Of a stretch of 64,000 nucleotides of DNA, positions 9,014 to 17,618 are shown piece after piece. Source of the stretch: Thermoprotei archaeon. GTDB lineage: Archaea > Thermoproteota > Thermoprotei > Gearchaeales > WAQG01. Both the position numbers and the translations under genes were made by a program. The DNA is taken from contig JAVZOV010000002.1 in assembly GCA_038881895.1 (NCBI GenBank), positions 1 to 64,000 on the forward strand. The letters run 5' to 3'. Under the pieces are notes generated by a model. The model did no database searches. It was not told where the DNA came from and worked only from the letters and a program-made list of their open reading frames with translations. The first letter of the stretch is position 1. Each line of letters opens with the position of its first letter.

Positions 9014-9361
9014 ATGCCTGAATTTAAAGTGGTGATTAGTGATCCGAAAACTGGTAAATCGCAGCAAGTAACAGTTTCAGGAAAGGATGCACAATCGTTA
9101 ATAGGTTTAAAAATAGGGGATGTAATAAGTGGAACATTGTTTGGAATGCCAGATAAAAAAATAAAAATCACAGGAGGGTCTGATAATTCTGGTTTTCCTA
9201 TGAGAGCGGATCTGCCGGGTGGTGCTAAACGTAAAGTCTTGTTAGCGGGACCTCCAGGTTATAGGCCAAAAAAGAAAGGAGAGCGTAGACGCGTTATGAT
9301 TCGCGGAAATACTATAACCGAGGACATAGTACAAATTAACACTATGATAGTTTATGAATAA
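9014..9361 (+). CDS. rps6e: Ribosomal protein eS6
   Basis: Small-subunit protein. The 115 residues from ATG 9014 show '[13 protein letters not shown]', 'IGDVISG', '[13 protein letters not shown]' and the basic '[11 protein letters not shown]', all diagnostic. Earlier in-frame TTG/GTG codons exist, but the eS6 family begins at '[11 protein letters not shown]', which fits this ATG. It is followed after 6 bases by the aIF2 gamma gene. Confidence 0.94.
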   Translation: MPEFKVVISDPKTGKSQQVTVSGKDAQSLIGLKIGDVISGTLFGMPDKKIKITGGSDNSGFPMRADLPGGAKRKVLLAGPPGYRPKKKGERRRVMIRGNTITEDIVQINTMIVYE

Positions 9362-9367
9362 ACTGAG

Positions 9368-10657
9368 GTGAATCAAATCGCAGATAAGGTCACTGTGCAA
9401 GAGGAACGACCTGAACTTAAACAACCTCTAATCAACATTGGTACAGCTGGACACGTGGATAGTGGAAAAACTACATTAGTATTAAGCTTAAGCGGTGTAT
9501 GGACTGCGAGGCATTCAGAAGAATTACGAAAAGGAATTACCATTAAGCTCGGGTATGCAAATACATTAATAATGAGGTGCCCTGTTTGTCCTGAACCTTA
9601 TAAATGGACTACTTTAGCTTTGTCACCAGATGGAAAATGTAAAAGGTGTGGATCAACCTTAGAACCGGTAAGATTTATTTCTTTTGTGGATAGCCCTGGG
9701 CATGAAATGTTAATGGCTACCATGCTTTCTGGGGCTGCTGTGATGGATTCAGCCATCCTTGTTGTCGATGCTACCCTACCATGCCCTCAACCTCAGACTA
9801 GGGAACATTTTAAAGCATTAGAAATTATGGATGTAAGAAATCTCATAGTAGTTCAAAACAAAGTAGAAGTTGTGTCAAAAGAAAGAGCTGTGGAAAGTTA
9901 TAAAGAGATTAAGGATTTTTTAAAAGGAACTTTTGCTGAAAACGCTCTTATCATACCTATTTCAGCTCTTCATAAAGCAAACCTAGATTTATTAATTGAA
10001 GCTATACAAAAATATATGCCGAACCCAGCAAGGGATGAAAGTAAATCTTTGACTATGCATGTAATTCGTTCATTCGATATAAATAAACCTGGAACACCAG
10101 TTGAGAATTTACACGGTGGCGTTTTGGGAGGTACAATCCTACAAGGTACATTGAAAGTAGGTGATGAAATTGAAATCTTGCCTGGAGCTAAAATTAGAAA
10201 AGGTGATAAAATAACGTTTCTTCCTATCATAACTAAAGTCACAGGTTTGAGAAGTGGTGATATTGAATTGGATGTTGCTCGTCCTGGTGGTTTAATCGGT
10301 GTTTCAACAGAGCTTGATCCTTCATTAACAAAGAATGATGGAATGATTGGTAATGTAGTAGGGAGGCCTGGGCAACTGCCCAGACCTGTAATGAATATAA
10401 CTGTTGAGTATAAATTATTTGATTATGTGATAGGTATGAAGGAACAAGTAAAGGTAGAACCTCTAAAAATTAAAGAGGAACTTGTGTTAAACATAGGTGC
10501 GAGCAGAGTCCTAGGTGTCATAACCTCCATGACTAGCGATGAATTAGTGTTCAAGTTAGGAGCGCCGGTTGTAGCATACAAAAATAGTAAAGTTGCGTTA
10601 AACAGAAAAATTGCTAACAGATGGAGACTAATTGGTTATGGAGTGCTAAAGGATTGA
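9368..10657 (+). CDS. eif2g: Translation initiation factor aIF2, gamma subunit
   Basis: GTP-binding core of the ternary complex that delivers initiator tRNA. Motifs in order: 'GTAGHVDSGKTTL' (G1, residue about 25), 'LRKGITIKLGYAN' (switch I), a zinc knuckle with 'CPVC' and 'CKRCG', 'DSPGHEM' (switch II), 'QNKVEVV' (G4 variant NKVE) and two beta-barrel domains. Length 429 is normal. The start is GTG at 9368, six bases after rps6e. A PIN-domain gene overlaps or follows at once, the common archaeal order. Confidence 0.96.
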   Translation: MNQIADKVTVQEERPELKQPLINIGTAGHVDSGKTTLVLSLSGVWTARHSEELRKGITIKLGYANTLIMRCPVCPEPYKWTTLALSPDGKCKRCGSTLEPVRFISFVDSPGHEMLMATMLSGAAVMDSAILVVDATLPCPQPQTREHFKALEIMDVRNLIVVQNKVEVVSKERAVESYKEIKDFLKGTFAENALIIPISALHKANLDLLIEAIQKYMPNPARDESKSLTMHVIRSFDINKPGTPVENLHGGVLGGTILQGTLKVGDEIEILPGAKIRKGDKITFLPIITKVTGLRSGDIELDVARPGGLIGVSTELDPSLTKNDGMIGNVVGRPGQLPRPVMNITVEYKLFDYVIGMKEQVKVEPLKIKEELVLNIGASRVLGVITSMTSDELVFKLGAPVVAYKNSKVALNRKIANRWRLIGYGVLKD

Positions 10658-10668
10658 GAGCCAAAAAT

Positions 10669-11055
10669 ATGCTTATTTTAATGGATACAAGCTTCATTTT
10701 AGCTTGTGTTGAAAAAGGTAAAGATCTTCTAGCAATAGTTGAGAAAAAATCTGATCACGTTTTTAAACCTGTAGTTCCTCACGTTGTTTTAGATGAACTG
10801 AGATCTATAATGTCTAGAGGAGGCAAACGTGGTCGTTTAGCATTGTTAGCTCTTGAAATGGCTAATAGATATGAAAAGTTATCAGATAAGCTAATGCCCA
10901 ATGAAGATGTGGACAGTTTTATAATAAGAATAGCCTTTGAGAAAAAATTAATTGTTGCAACAAATGATGTGCATTTGAGATCACGTCTTAGAAAACTAGG
11001 AATACCTCATATTTATTTACGATATGATGGTAATGTGGATTATTTCGGACTTTGA
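10669..11055 (+). CDS. PIN-domain nuclease of the Fcf1/Utp24-like group
   Basis: PIN domains are metal-dependent RNases. Members next to aIF2 gamma are related to eukaryotic Fcf1/Utp24, which cleaves pre-rRNA. The acidic active-site residues are visible: D in 'LILMDTSF', E in 'VVLDELRS', D in 'NEDVDSFI' and D in 'VATNDVHLR'. Start choice is uncertain: ATG 10669 gives the canonical N-terminus, while TTG 10654 would overlap the eIF2 gamma stop (TTGA). A role in rRNA processing is inferred from family and context. Confidence 0.85.
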   Translation: MLILMDTSFILACVEKGKDLLAIVEKKSDHVFKPVVPHVVLDELRSIMSRGGKRGRLALLALEMANRYEKLSDKLMPNEDVDSFIIRIAFEKKLIVATNDVHLRSRLRKLGIPHIYLRYDGNVDYFGL

Positions 11056-11062
11056 AAACTGC

Positions 11063-11075
11063 AAAAGTATAAATA
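11063..11075 (+). promoter_or_regulatory. Promoter (BRE/TATA) of the rpo7-spt4 operon
   Basis: AAAAG followed by TATAAATA (11068-11075) fits an archaeal BRE plus TATA box. Transcription would start near 11098, leaving a leader of about 40 bases that contains the AGGTGTGG ribosome binding site before ATG 11138. Confidence 0.5.
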
Positions 11076-11137
11076 AACAAATATATATGGGTATTTAATA
11101 ATGCTCAAATGATTGTTAATTGGTAGGTGTGGCGTTC

Positions 11138-11713
11138 ATGTATATGCTCTGTAAAATAAAAGGTATTGTGAGAATACCAGCAGATAAGCTTGGTGAAACA
11201 TTAGAGGATACTGCAAAGAAAATTTTAAGGAGTGAGTATGAAGGTAGATTTATAAAAGATCTTGGCTATGTTCTTTCTATATTTGATGTGAAGGTTTCTA
11301 GATTTGGTAAAATTTTACAGGGAGATGGCGCATCATACCACATCGCTAAATTTAGTGCACTCACTTATATGCCTCACGATAAAGAAGTTATAGAAGGAGA
11401 AATTATTGATGTGAAAAGTTTTGGATTAATCGTAAGATCTGGCCCCCTTGAGGGATTAATTCACATCTCGCAAGTTATGGACGATAGAGCAAATGTGGAC
11501 GTTCGTCGAGCGCTTTGCATTGGAGAAAAAACTAAACGCACAATAGGTAAAGGTGACAGAGTAAGAGCTAGAATAGTTTCAGTTAGTGTGTCCGGATCGT
11601 CGGTTAGAGTAGGATTAACCATGAGACAACCATTCCTTGGAAAAATAGACTGGATAAAGGAAGACATTGAACGATCAAAAGGTATGAAAAAGGAGATGAA
11701 AACTGTTGGCTGA
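11138..11713 (+). CDS. rpo7: RNA polymerase subunit Rpo7 (RpoE')
   Basis: Forms the stalk of archaeal RNA polymerase with Rpo4 and contacts nascent RNA. The protein has the N-terminal RNP-like domain beginning 'MYMLCKIKGIVRIP' and a C-terminal S1/OB domain from about residue 75 ('VIEGEIIDVKSFGLIVRSGP', 'GLIHISQVMDD'). I start at ATG 11138, though ATG 11144 or GTG 11120 are possible. The stop overlaps spt4 by 8 bases, the standard rpoE1-rpoE2 pair. Confidence 0.94.
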   Translation: MYMLCKIKGIVRIPADKLGETLEDTAKKILRSEYEGRFIKDLGYVLSIFDVKVSRFGKILQGDGASYHIAKFSALTYMPHDKEVIEGEIIDVKSFGLIVRSGPLEGLIHISQVMDDRANVDVRRALCIGEKTKRTIGKGDRVRARIVSVSVSGSSVRVGLTMRQPFLGKIDWIKEDIERSKGMKKEMKTVG

Positions 11714-11930
11714 AGAACGAAGAATTACACTTGGAATGAAAGCATGTATAAAATGTAAATACTTAGTTGAGGATAAAGAAATTATTTGTCCAAATTGCGG
11801 AAATAATACTTTCACAAAGAACTGGAGTGGCGTAATAATATTGTACAAACCAGAGCAATCGGCACTGGCACAAATGTTAAACCTAAAAAAACCTGGTAAA
11901 TATGCAATAAAAGTAAAAGGTGTAGTTTAG
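11706..11930 (+). CDS. spt4: Transcription elongation factor Spt4 (RpoE'')
   Basis: Zinc-binding partner of Spt5, which raises RNA polymerase processivity. Its 74 residues hold two CxxC pairs ('CIKC', 'CPNC') and the conserved 'NWSGVIILYKPEQSALAQ'. The start is TTG, 8 bases inside rpo7. It is followed without a gap by the dephospho-CoA kinase gene (TAG then TTG). Confidence 0.95.
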   Translation: MAEERRITLGMKACIKCKYLVEDKEIICPNCGNNTFTKNWSGVIILYKPEQSALAQMLNLKKPGKYAIKVKGVV

Positions 11931-12494
11931 TTGGTTAAACTAACTGAATTACCTAGAGGATATGTAGGTATACCTAAATTATCCGAAAAACGGAATTTGA
12001 GAATTTTTTTAAAATACCCTCTTGGTCTCTTATTACCATATCCGCATCCTGAATCAACAAAACTTGCAATAAAATATCTGTCAGAACTTGGTTCGAGTAA
12101 AGTAATTTTAGTTGGTGATAGAGTATCATATAATTTCATCAGCGAAGGTTTTAGCCCAAACGTTATAGTTATTGATAAACGCGAGAAACGAAATAGTATA
12201 GATGATAGATGGGTTTATAATTGGGCTAAAATAATTAGGAATGTAAAAAATCCTCCAGGAACAATAAGTAAAGAAGTGTTAACAGTTATTAAAGAATGCA
12301 TCAATGAGAACAGATGTGCTATAGTTGTTGATGGTGAAGAGGATTTGCTTGTACTCCCAGTAACACTTTATTCCGAAGACAACACAGTAATATTCTATGG
12401 GTTACCTGATGTAGGATTAATATTGGTGAAAAGCGAAAAATCTAAAAAGATGTTTATTAAAAAAATATTGGAGCGAGTGAGTAAAAATGGGTGA
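11931..12494 (+). CDS. GTP-dependent dephospho-CoA kinase (DUF359)
   Basis: DUF359 proteins catalyse the last step of archaeal coenzyme A synthesis using GTP, as shown for a Thermococcus member. The 187 residues carry the family motifs 'VGDRVSYN', 'IDKREKR', 'NPPGTI', 'VDGEEDLLVLP' and 'FYGLPDVGLILV'. The start is a TTG abutting the spt4 stop, and the 3' end overlaps rps24e by 8 bases. It is therefore embedded in a transcription/translation operon, a linkage found widely in archaea. Confidence 0.9.
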   Translation: MVKLTELPRGYVGIPKLSEKRNLRIFLKYPLGLLLPYPHPESTKLAIKYLSELGSSKVILVGDRVSYNFISEGFSPNVIVIDKREKRNSIDDRWVYNWAKIIRNVKNPPGTISKEVLTVIKECINENRCAIVVDGEEDLLVLPVTLYSEDNTVIFYGLPDVGLILVKSEKSKKMFIKKILERVSKNG

Positions 12495-12843
12495 AGAAAT
12501 ACAATTTGAAATAATAAAATCCGTAGAAAATCCATTACTAGAACGAAAAGAGTATATGATCAAATTAATACATATAAAATCTGCAACACCGTCTCGTCAT
12601 AATGTCAGATCATTCTTTGCATCAAAAATGGGAGCGCCTGTAGATAATGTAATCGTAAAAAGGCTAAGAACTTATTACGGAACTAATGTAACTTTTTGTA
12701 AAATTCATGTCTACAATTCACCAGAGAAAATCATTGAACCAGAATACATTAAATTAAGAAACTTACCAAGATCTGAACGTAAAAAAGCATTGGAAGCAAT
12801 GAAAACTGGAAAATCTGAAGCTAAAAAAGAACAAAAAAGTTAA
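12487..12843 (+). CDS. rps24e: Ribosomal protein eS24
   Basis: Small-subunit protein. The 118 residues include 'NPLLERKEYMI', 'ATPSRHNVRSFFASKMG' and 'VKRLRTYYGTNVT', typical of the family, with a lysine-rich tail. ATG 12487 lies inside the end of the DUF359 gene and is preceded by GAGTGAG. eS27 follows after 37 bases. Confidence 0.95.
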   Translation: MGEEIQFEIIKSVENPLLERKEYMIKLIHIKSATPSRHNVRSFFASKMGAPVDNVIVKRLRTYYGTNVTFCKIHVYNSPEKIIEPEYIKLRNLPRSERKKALEAMKTGKSEAKKEQKS

Positions 12844-12880
12844 ATAATAGAATATAATCAAGACTATCGAGGTAAATCAA

Positions 12881-13048
12881 ATGGCAAATGTTCATAAACT
12901 TTATGAGTATGATTATTCAACAGGTAAAATAAAACCAAAAAATCAGAAATGTCCTAGATGTGGTTCCTACATGGCTTTTCATAAAGAACCAATACCAAGA
13001 TGGACCTGCGGAGCTTGTCACTATACGATTTTTCTGAAAAGTAAATAA
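12881..13048 (+). CDS. rps27ae: Ribosomal protein eS31/S27ae
   Basis: A 55-residue zinc-finger protein of the small subunit, overlooked by length-filtered gene searches. It starts at ATG 12881 after a 'GAGGTAAATC' ribosome binding site and ends with TAA at 13046-13048. The zinc ligands are in 'CPRCG' and 'CGAC', with the characteristic 'YEYDYSTGKIKPKNQKCPRC' and 'HKEPIPRWTCGAC'. It is the last gene of the rpo7-spt4-DUF359-rps24e operon. Thirty-seven bases after its stop lies the truncated transposon copy. Confidence 0.93.
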   Translation: MANVHKLYEYDYSTGKIKPKNQKCPRCGSYMAFHKEPIPRWTCGACHYTIFLKSK

Positions 13049-13085
13049 AAAAAGTTTAGAAAACTTATATAAATAGCAAGAACTC

Positions 13086-13290
13086 CCGTTGTGGGATTCA
13101 TGGACTTTCGTCCCTTCCCCCTCAACCTCATTGGGGGCTTTCTGGGGCAGCGGGGCTCCCCTCATCCTGAGCATGTTTAGACGTGCCCATTCGGTGCCAA
13201 TTTACCACCACATATCGGGCACGTTCATGCATTCTTTAATACACTAAACATCTATAAAAATCTATCTATTTGGGAACTGCTGTCCAACCC
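13086..13290 (-). mobile_element. Internally deleted IS605-type TnpB element (copy C)
   Basis: On the minus strand this 205-bp stretch begins with the left end GGGTTGGACAGCAG (13277-13290) and ends with ATGAATCCCACAACGG (13086-13101), the same ends as the complete element at 48829-50046. Between them survive the TATA region, a piece of the zinc finger ('CPICGGKLAPNGH') and the C-terminal tail ('LNMLRMRGAPLPQKA'). About 1 kb of tnpB is missing in at least two deletions. It cannot make TnpB, but its ends and right-end hairpin (CCCCC 13133-13137 with GGGGG 13117-13121, minus-strand sense) are intact. It could be mobilised in trans (inference). Confidence 0.85.
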
Positions 13291-13418
13291 TTAACCTCTT
13301 CATATCTTAAGAATGAGACTTTCGGATACAAATAAGCACCAAAAATTTCCTCTCCTTACATAAACAATGAGAATAAAATATTGTTATATTTTGGTTTAAA
13401 GTAATTTAGGACGGAACT
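13291..13418 (+). other. kae1 upstream region
   Basis: This stretch lies between the transposon remnant and kae1. It is AT-rich; the segment 'TTGTTATATTTTGG' (13381-13394) could include the kae1 TATA box. No gene is seen. Confidence 0.35.
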
Positions 13419-14408
13419 ATGTCCAAGTTGGTATTGGGTATAGAAAGTACAGCGCATACTTTTGGTGTTGGTATAGCCTCATCGGATGGACGTATATTAG
13501 CTAATGCAAAAGATATCTATAAACCTCAGAAAGGGGGTATTCATCCTAGAGAATGCGCTAAACATCATGCGTTAGTTGCAAATTCAGTATTAAAACAAGC
13601 TTTAACACAATCTAATGTTAAACTGGATGAGATAAGTGCGATAGCAGTAGCATTAGGCCCAGGATTAGGGCCGTGTTTGAGAATTGGAGCCACAACTGCA
13701 AGAACACTAGCTCTCCTTCTCAATGTTCCTTTAGTACCAGTGAATCATGGCGTGGCACATATAGAGATAGCGAAATTAACTGCTAATGTGAAAGATCCCT
13801 TAGTTGTATTTGTTTCTGGAGGACATACGAGTATCATGGCCTACATGGATGGTAGGTATAGAGTATTTGGAGAAACATTGGATGTTGCTTTAGGCAATTT
13901 CCTTGATTCATTAGGAGAAAAACTAGGGTTCCCATTTCCGGGCCTTGTAAGCATAGAAAAAAATGCAGAATCTGGTAAACAAATACTTAACCTACCATAC
14001 ACAGTGAAAGGTCAAGATCTATCATTTTCAGGACTATATACATCTGCACTTAGAGCAATAAAAAATGGTGCTAGAATAGAGGATGTATGCCTCAGCGTAG
14101 TAGAGTATTCGTACAGCATGTTATGTGAAGTTGTTGAAAGAGCATTAGCGTTTTTAGGAAAAGAGGCAGTAATTCTTACTGGTGGTGTGGCAAGAAGTAA
14201 TAAGCTTCAGAAAATGCTCAGTGTTGTTGCATCATTGCATAATGCAAGCTTTCATGTAGTTCCCGATGAATATGCCGGTGATAATGGCGCTATGATAGCG
14301 TGGACCGGGGTGTTAATGTACCAGAATGGCATAACAATCCCGGTTGAAGAAAGTAGTGTAAAGTCTCGTTGGAGAATCGACGAGGTTGACATACCATGGA
14401 TGAAATAA
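13419..14408 (+). CDS. kae1: tRNA threonylcarbamoyladenosine synthase Kae1 (TsaD family)
   Basis: Catalytic subunit of KEOPS, which transfers the threonylcarbamoyl group onto A37 of ANN-decoding tRNAs. The 329 residues have the ASKHA fold: 'GIESTAHTFGVGI' at the N-terminus, the metal-binding histidines H110 and H114 in 'NHGVAHIE', 'VSGGHTS' and the C-terminal 'DNGAMIAW'. It overlaps bud32 by 13 bases as a separate gene; in many euryarchaea the two are fused. pcc1 lies 3 kb downstream. Confidence 0.95.
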   Translation: MSKLVLGIESTAHTFGVGIASSDGRILANAKDIYKPQKGGIHPRECAKHHALVANSVLKQALTQSNVKLDEISAIAVALGPGLGPCLRIGATTARTLALLLNVPLVPVNHGVAHIEIAKLTANVKDPLVVFVSGGHTSIMAYMDGRYRVFGETLDVALGNFLDSLGEKLGFPFPGLVSIEKNAESGKQILNLPYTVKGQDLSFSGLYTSALRAIKNGARIEDVCLSVVEYSYSMLCEVVERALAFLGKEAVILTGGVARSNKLQKMLSVVASLHNASFHVVPDEYAGDNGAMIAWTGVLMYQNGITIPVEESSVKSRWRIDEVDIPWMK

Positions 14409-15076
14409 CATTAGAAACAACAAAAAAACAATTAATAAAACGAGGCGCAGAATCAGAAATTTGGCTTGGTGTATGGCTAGATCTTCCAGCAATATTTAAA
14501 GTAAGAATCTCTAAACCATATAGACACACAATGTTAGATAAAATAATAAGGGAACATAGGACAATATCTGAGGCAAAAATTATGGCGGAGGCATTGGAGA
14601 TAGGTATTAACGTTCCAATCATATATGATATTGACTTAGACGAAATGACAATAGTAATGGAATATATAGAGGGGTCAACGCTAAAAAGTATACTTGAGAT
14701 TAATCCTAGCGAGGGAATTAAATGGGCTTATGTACTAGGTACTATAATAGGTAAGCTTCATAGAAATAATATTATGCACGGTGATTTGACCACGTCAAAC
14801 GTCATAGTACGGAACGACAGGCTGTATCTTATAGACTTTGGGCTTGCAGAAAAAACAAATAGATTGGAGGATCATGGATTAGATTTACACCTTCTCAACC
14901 GTATACTTGATAGTAATCACCACAAAATAGCAACACTATTCCTTAATGAAGTTCTAAAAGGATACTCTGATGTTGTAGGTAGTGAAAAAACTAAACTTAT
15001 TAAAGAAAAAATGAGAGAGATAAAATTAAGAGGACGATATATTCATGAAAGAAAACTTAAGAATGAATTGCAGTAA
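14396..15076 (+). CDS. bud32: KEOPS kinase/ATPase Bud32
   Basis: Small RIO-like kinase that regulates Kae1 within KEOPS. The 226 residues show 'RGAESEIW' (glycine-loop equivalent), the ATP lysine in 'AIFKVRISKPYRH', the catalytic 'MHGDLTTSN' and the metal-binding 'IDFGLA'. The basic C-terminus ('LRGRYIHERK') is conserved in the family. It starts inside kae1, and its end overlaps the convergent NTP pyrophosphatase gene by 20 bases. Confidence 0.94.
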   Translation: MDEITLETTKKQLIKRGAESEIWLGVWLDLPAIFKVRISKPYRHTMLDKIIREHRTISEAKIMAEALEIGINVPIIYDIDLDEMTIVMEYIEGSTLKSILEINPSEGIKWAYVLGTIIGKLHRNNIMHGDLTTSNVIVRNDRLYLIDFGLAEKTNRLEDHGLDLHLLNRILDSNHHKIATLFLNEVLKGYSDVVGSEKTKLIKEKMREIKLRGRYIHERKLKNELQ

Positions 15077-15614
15077 ACCATTTAGCAAATTCTAATAATG
15101 CCTTACCCCTATGGGAAAAGATATTTTTTTCATTTACATCCATTTCTCCAAATGTTTTCGATGATCCATCAGGTATAAAAATCGGATCAAACCCCCATCC
15201 CCTCCCTCTTGGTTCAAAACTTATCTTACCCCTTATTTCTCCAACAAATACCTTAACTATTTTTTCATCAGCGTAAGCTATAGCAGCTTTAAAGATAGCG
15301 TCTCTCTTTTCTACATTACTCATGAGTTTAAGTATGCCATTTACTCCTAAAGTTCTATAAACATATGAAGAATATGGTCCAGGAAAACCATTTAATGCGT
15401 TAATGTATAATCCAGAATCTTCTACTATGAGAGCTTTTTTTAAAAATCTATAGGAATCTTCAGCTGCACGTCGCGCAATATATTCTATGTCATCTGCTTG
15501 GACTTCATCTATATCAAGATTAACATCAGTTATATCGATACCAAACGTTTTTAAAAAAGTCTCCACCTCACGTACTTTATTTTTATTCCCAGTAACAAAT
15601 ATTATTGTTGCCAC
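15057..15614 (-). CDS. Non-canonical purine NTP pyrophosphatase (RdgB/HAM1)
   Basis: Hydrolyses XTP, ITP and dITP to monophosphates and so keeps deaminated purines out of nucleic acids. The 185-residue protein begins with GTG and 'IIFVTGNKNKVREVE', followed by 'VEDSGLYINALNGFPGPYSSYV' split around the active site, 'GRGWGFDPIF' and 'SHRGKA'. Length is normal. It is convergent with bud32, sharing 20 bases, and transcribed away from rps15. Confidence 0.93.
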   Translation of the reverse strand: MATIIFVTGNKNKVREVETFLKTFGIDITDVNLDIDEVQADDIEYIARRAAEDSYRFLKKALIVEDSGLYINALNGFPGPYSSYVYRTLGVNGILKLMSNVEKRDAIFKAAIAYADEKIVKVFVGEIRGKISFEPRGRGWGFDPIFIPDGSSKTFGEMDVNEKNIFSHRGKALLEFAKWFTAIHS

Positions 15615-15676
15615 ATTAGTTAGACTAGTGAAAAATATATATTACTACTCGTATAAAATCATGTAAGGTGTAAGCC

Positions 15677-16114
15677 TTGAATAAGAACCGCGAAAAAGGT
15701 AAATCACATAGTACACGACCTATCTCACCTAACGAAAATTTAATTAGAAAATATAGAGCTGAAGAGGTCCGTTCACTAATAATTAATCTAGCTAGAAAAG
15801 GACATCCACCATCAATGATTGGAATAATCCTACGTGACCAGTACGGTATACCTCTGGCTTCATTAATCACAGGGAAATCCATAACACAAATTCTTAAAGA
15901 GGAGAATCTAGCTCCACAAATCCCTGAAGATTTAGTAAACCTCATTAAACGTGCAGAGAGAGTTCTAAGACATTTGCAAGAACATCCCAAAGATAGTAAA
16001 TCTCTCAGAGGACTTGAGAGTATTATCTCAAAAATTAATCGGCTAACCAAATACTATAAAAGAGAAGGCATTTTACCACAAACATGGGAACATGGCATCA
16101 CATTACCACGATAA
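15677..16114 (+). CDS. rps15: Ribosomal protein uS15
   Basis: Primary 16S rRNA-binding protein. The archaeal form has an N-terminal extension, seen here ('HPPSMIGIILRDQYGIPL'), before the uS15 core with 'DLVNLIKRAERVLRHLQEHP' and 'IISKINRLTKYYKREGILP'. The start is TTG 15677, with AAGGTGTAA nine bases upstream as ribosome binding site. A RecJ-like gene follows after about 80 bases, a common archaeal arrangement. Confidence 0.94.
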   Translation: MNKNREKGKSHSTRPISPNENLIRKYRAEEVRSLIINLARKGHPPSMIGIILRDQYGIPLASLITGKSITQILKEENLAPQIPEDLVNLIKRAERVLRHLQEHPKDSKSLRGLESIISKINRLTKYYKREGILPQTWEHGITLPR

Positions 16115-16193
16115 ACATTTTAATGTATAATTAACATCATTCTCATGAATAGAAAGTTTTAAATCCCATTCTAGAGATTAAGTGATTGTCGCT

Positions 16194-17618
16194 ATGAGCT
16201 ATGAAAATTTACTTAGCATTATAAATCAAGCTGTAGATCTATTAAAGAAATCAAATAATGTTTTTATTGTATCACATTTTGATGCCGATGGATTGTCATC
16301 AGCAATAATTTTAGCCTCGACAGTCTATCGCATGAGAATTCCATTCCAATTAAGAATTGTTGATCAGCTTGACATTGACATAATGAATAATATACTATCC
16401 AATAGTGCAGATACAGCGATCTTAGCAGATTTTGGTAGCGCAATTTCCAGGAAATTTTCTAATGAAAAAACGAACAAAAAAGTTATAATAATAGATCATC
16501 ATGAAATACCAGAAAAAGATCTTCCTTCATGGGTATTAGAGATTAATCCACATGAATACGGATTTAATGGCAGTGTTGATGTTAGTTCAGCAGGACTTAG
16601 CTACTTATTAGCTAAACATCTGGATGAAAAAAATATAGATCTTGTAAGATTTGCGTTAGCAGGTGCTATAGGCGATCAACAAGATCAAGGACCTAAGAAA
16701 AGTTTTGTATCAATTAATTCAAAAATCGTTAATGAAGGTGTGGAGTCTGGTTACATCTCTGTAAGAGTACGGCTTTTACTTTCTGGATCACCCACAACTA
16801 CACCAATAGTAAGAGCAATCGCTAACACAACAGAGCCTTATTTAGCAGGGTTAAGTGGAGATGAGCAGGCATCATATGAATTCCTAAAAAACATTGGTAT
16901 AAACCCAGAGATTTCAGGACGTTTAAGAACTTTGGCAGAATTAAATGAAAATGAATTAAAACTGCTGGCATCAAGACTAGTTTTACACATCTTAGGATAT
17001 GGCGGGACTGCAGAGCAAGCAGAAAATCTCTATGGACATGATTATATATACGTAAAAGATAATATAATACCAAGCATAAGAGAACTTTCAGCTTTTTTAA
17101 ACGCATGTGGCAGGCTTGATATGGAGTGGTATCCGATAGAAGCATTCATATTAGGTAAAATTGAACAACAAAACGTAGTAGATATCATAGGAAAGCATAG
17201 ACAAATAATTGCTAAAAAACTTGAAATATTACAAAATAATGCTGACATCATAACTAAAGGTAAATGGATAAATGCTTTCAAATTAGAAGATGTTGGTGAT
17301 AGAATGATGGGCGTAATAACAACAATTGCTCTGAACAGTAGAATACTTGGTGGATCAATGGTTACAGTAGGCATAACTAAATCTCGTACAAAACCTGGTT
17401 ATTTAAAAATTTCAGCCAGAGCACCGAGAGAATTAATTGAAAAAGGTATAAATGTTGGCAAAGCAATCAGCAAAGTAGCTGAAAAAGTAGGCGGAATTGG
17501 CGGAGGACATGATGCTGCCGGAGGAGCGCAAATACCCGAAAATTCAGAAAAAGAATTCATAGAAGAATTCGATGAAATAATAGATAAACAGATAGGTGGT
17601 TATCATGATACAGATTAA
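16194..17618 (+). CDS. RecJ-like DHH exonuclease (GAN type)
   Basis: Archaeal RecJ homologue related to the GINS-associated nuclease, a single-strand 5'-3' exonuclease of the replisome. It carries 'SHFDADGLSSA' (motif I), 'IIIDHHEIP' (DHH), 'GAIGDQQD' and the DHHA1 domain ending in 'GGIGGGHDAAGGAQIP' near residue 440. ATG 16194 is chosen because AGTGAT lies 7-8 bases before it; GTG 16182 is an alternative. It overlaps pcc1. The replication role is inferred from the family; a bacterial-type DNA repair role is less likely. Confidence 0.9.
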   Translation: MSYENLLSIINQAVDLLKKSNNVFIVSHFDADGLSSAIILASTVYRMRIPFQLRIVDQLDIDIMNNILSNSADTAILADFGSAISRKFSNEKTNKKVIIIDHHEIPEKDLPSWVLEINPHEYGFNGSVDVSSAGLSYLLAKHLDEKNIDLVRFALAGAIGDQQDQGPKKSFVSINSKIVNEGVESGYISVRVRLLLSGSPTTTPIVRAIANTTEPYLAGLSGDEQASYEFLKNIGINPEISGRLRTLAELNENELKLLASRLVLHILGYGGTAEQAENLYGHDYIYVKDNIIPSIRELSAFLNACGRLDMEWYPIEAFILGKIEQQNVVDIIGKHRQIIAKKLEILQNNADIITKGKWINAFKLEDVGDRMMGVITTIALNSRILGGSMVTVGITKSRTKPGYLKISARAPRELIEKGINVGKAISKVAEKVGGIGGGHDAAGGAQIPENSEKEFIEEFDEIIDKQIGGYHDTD

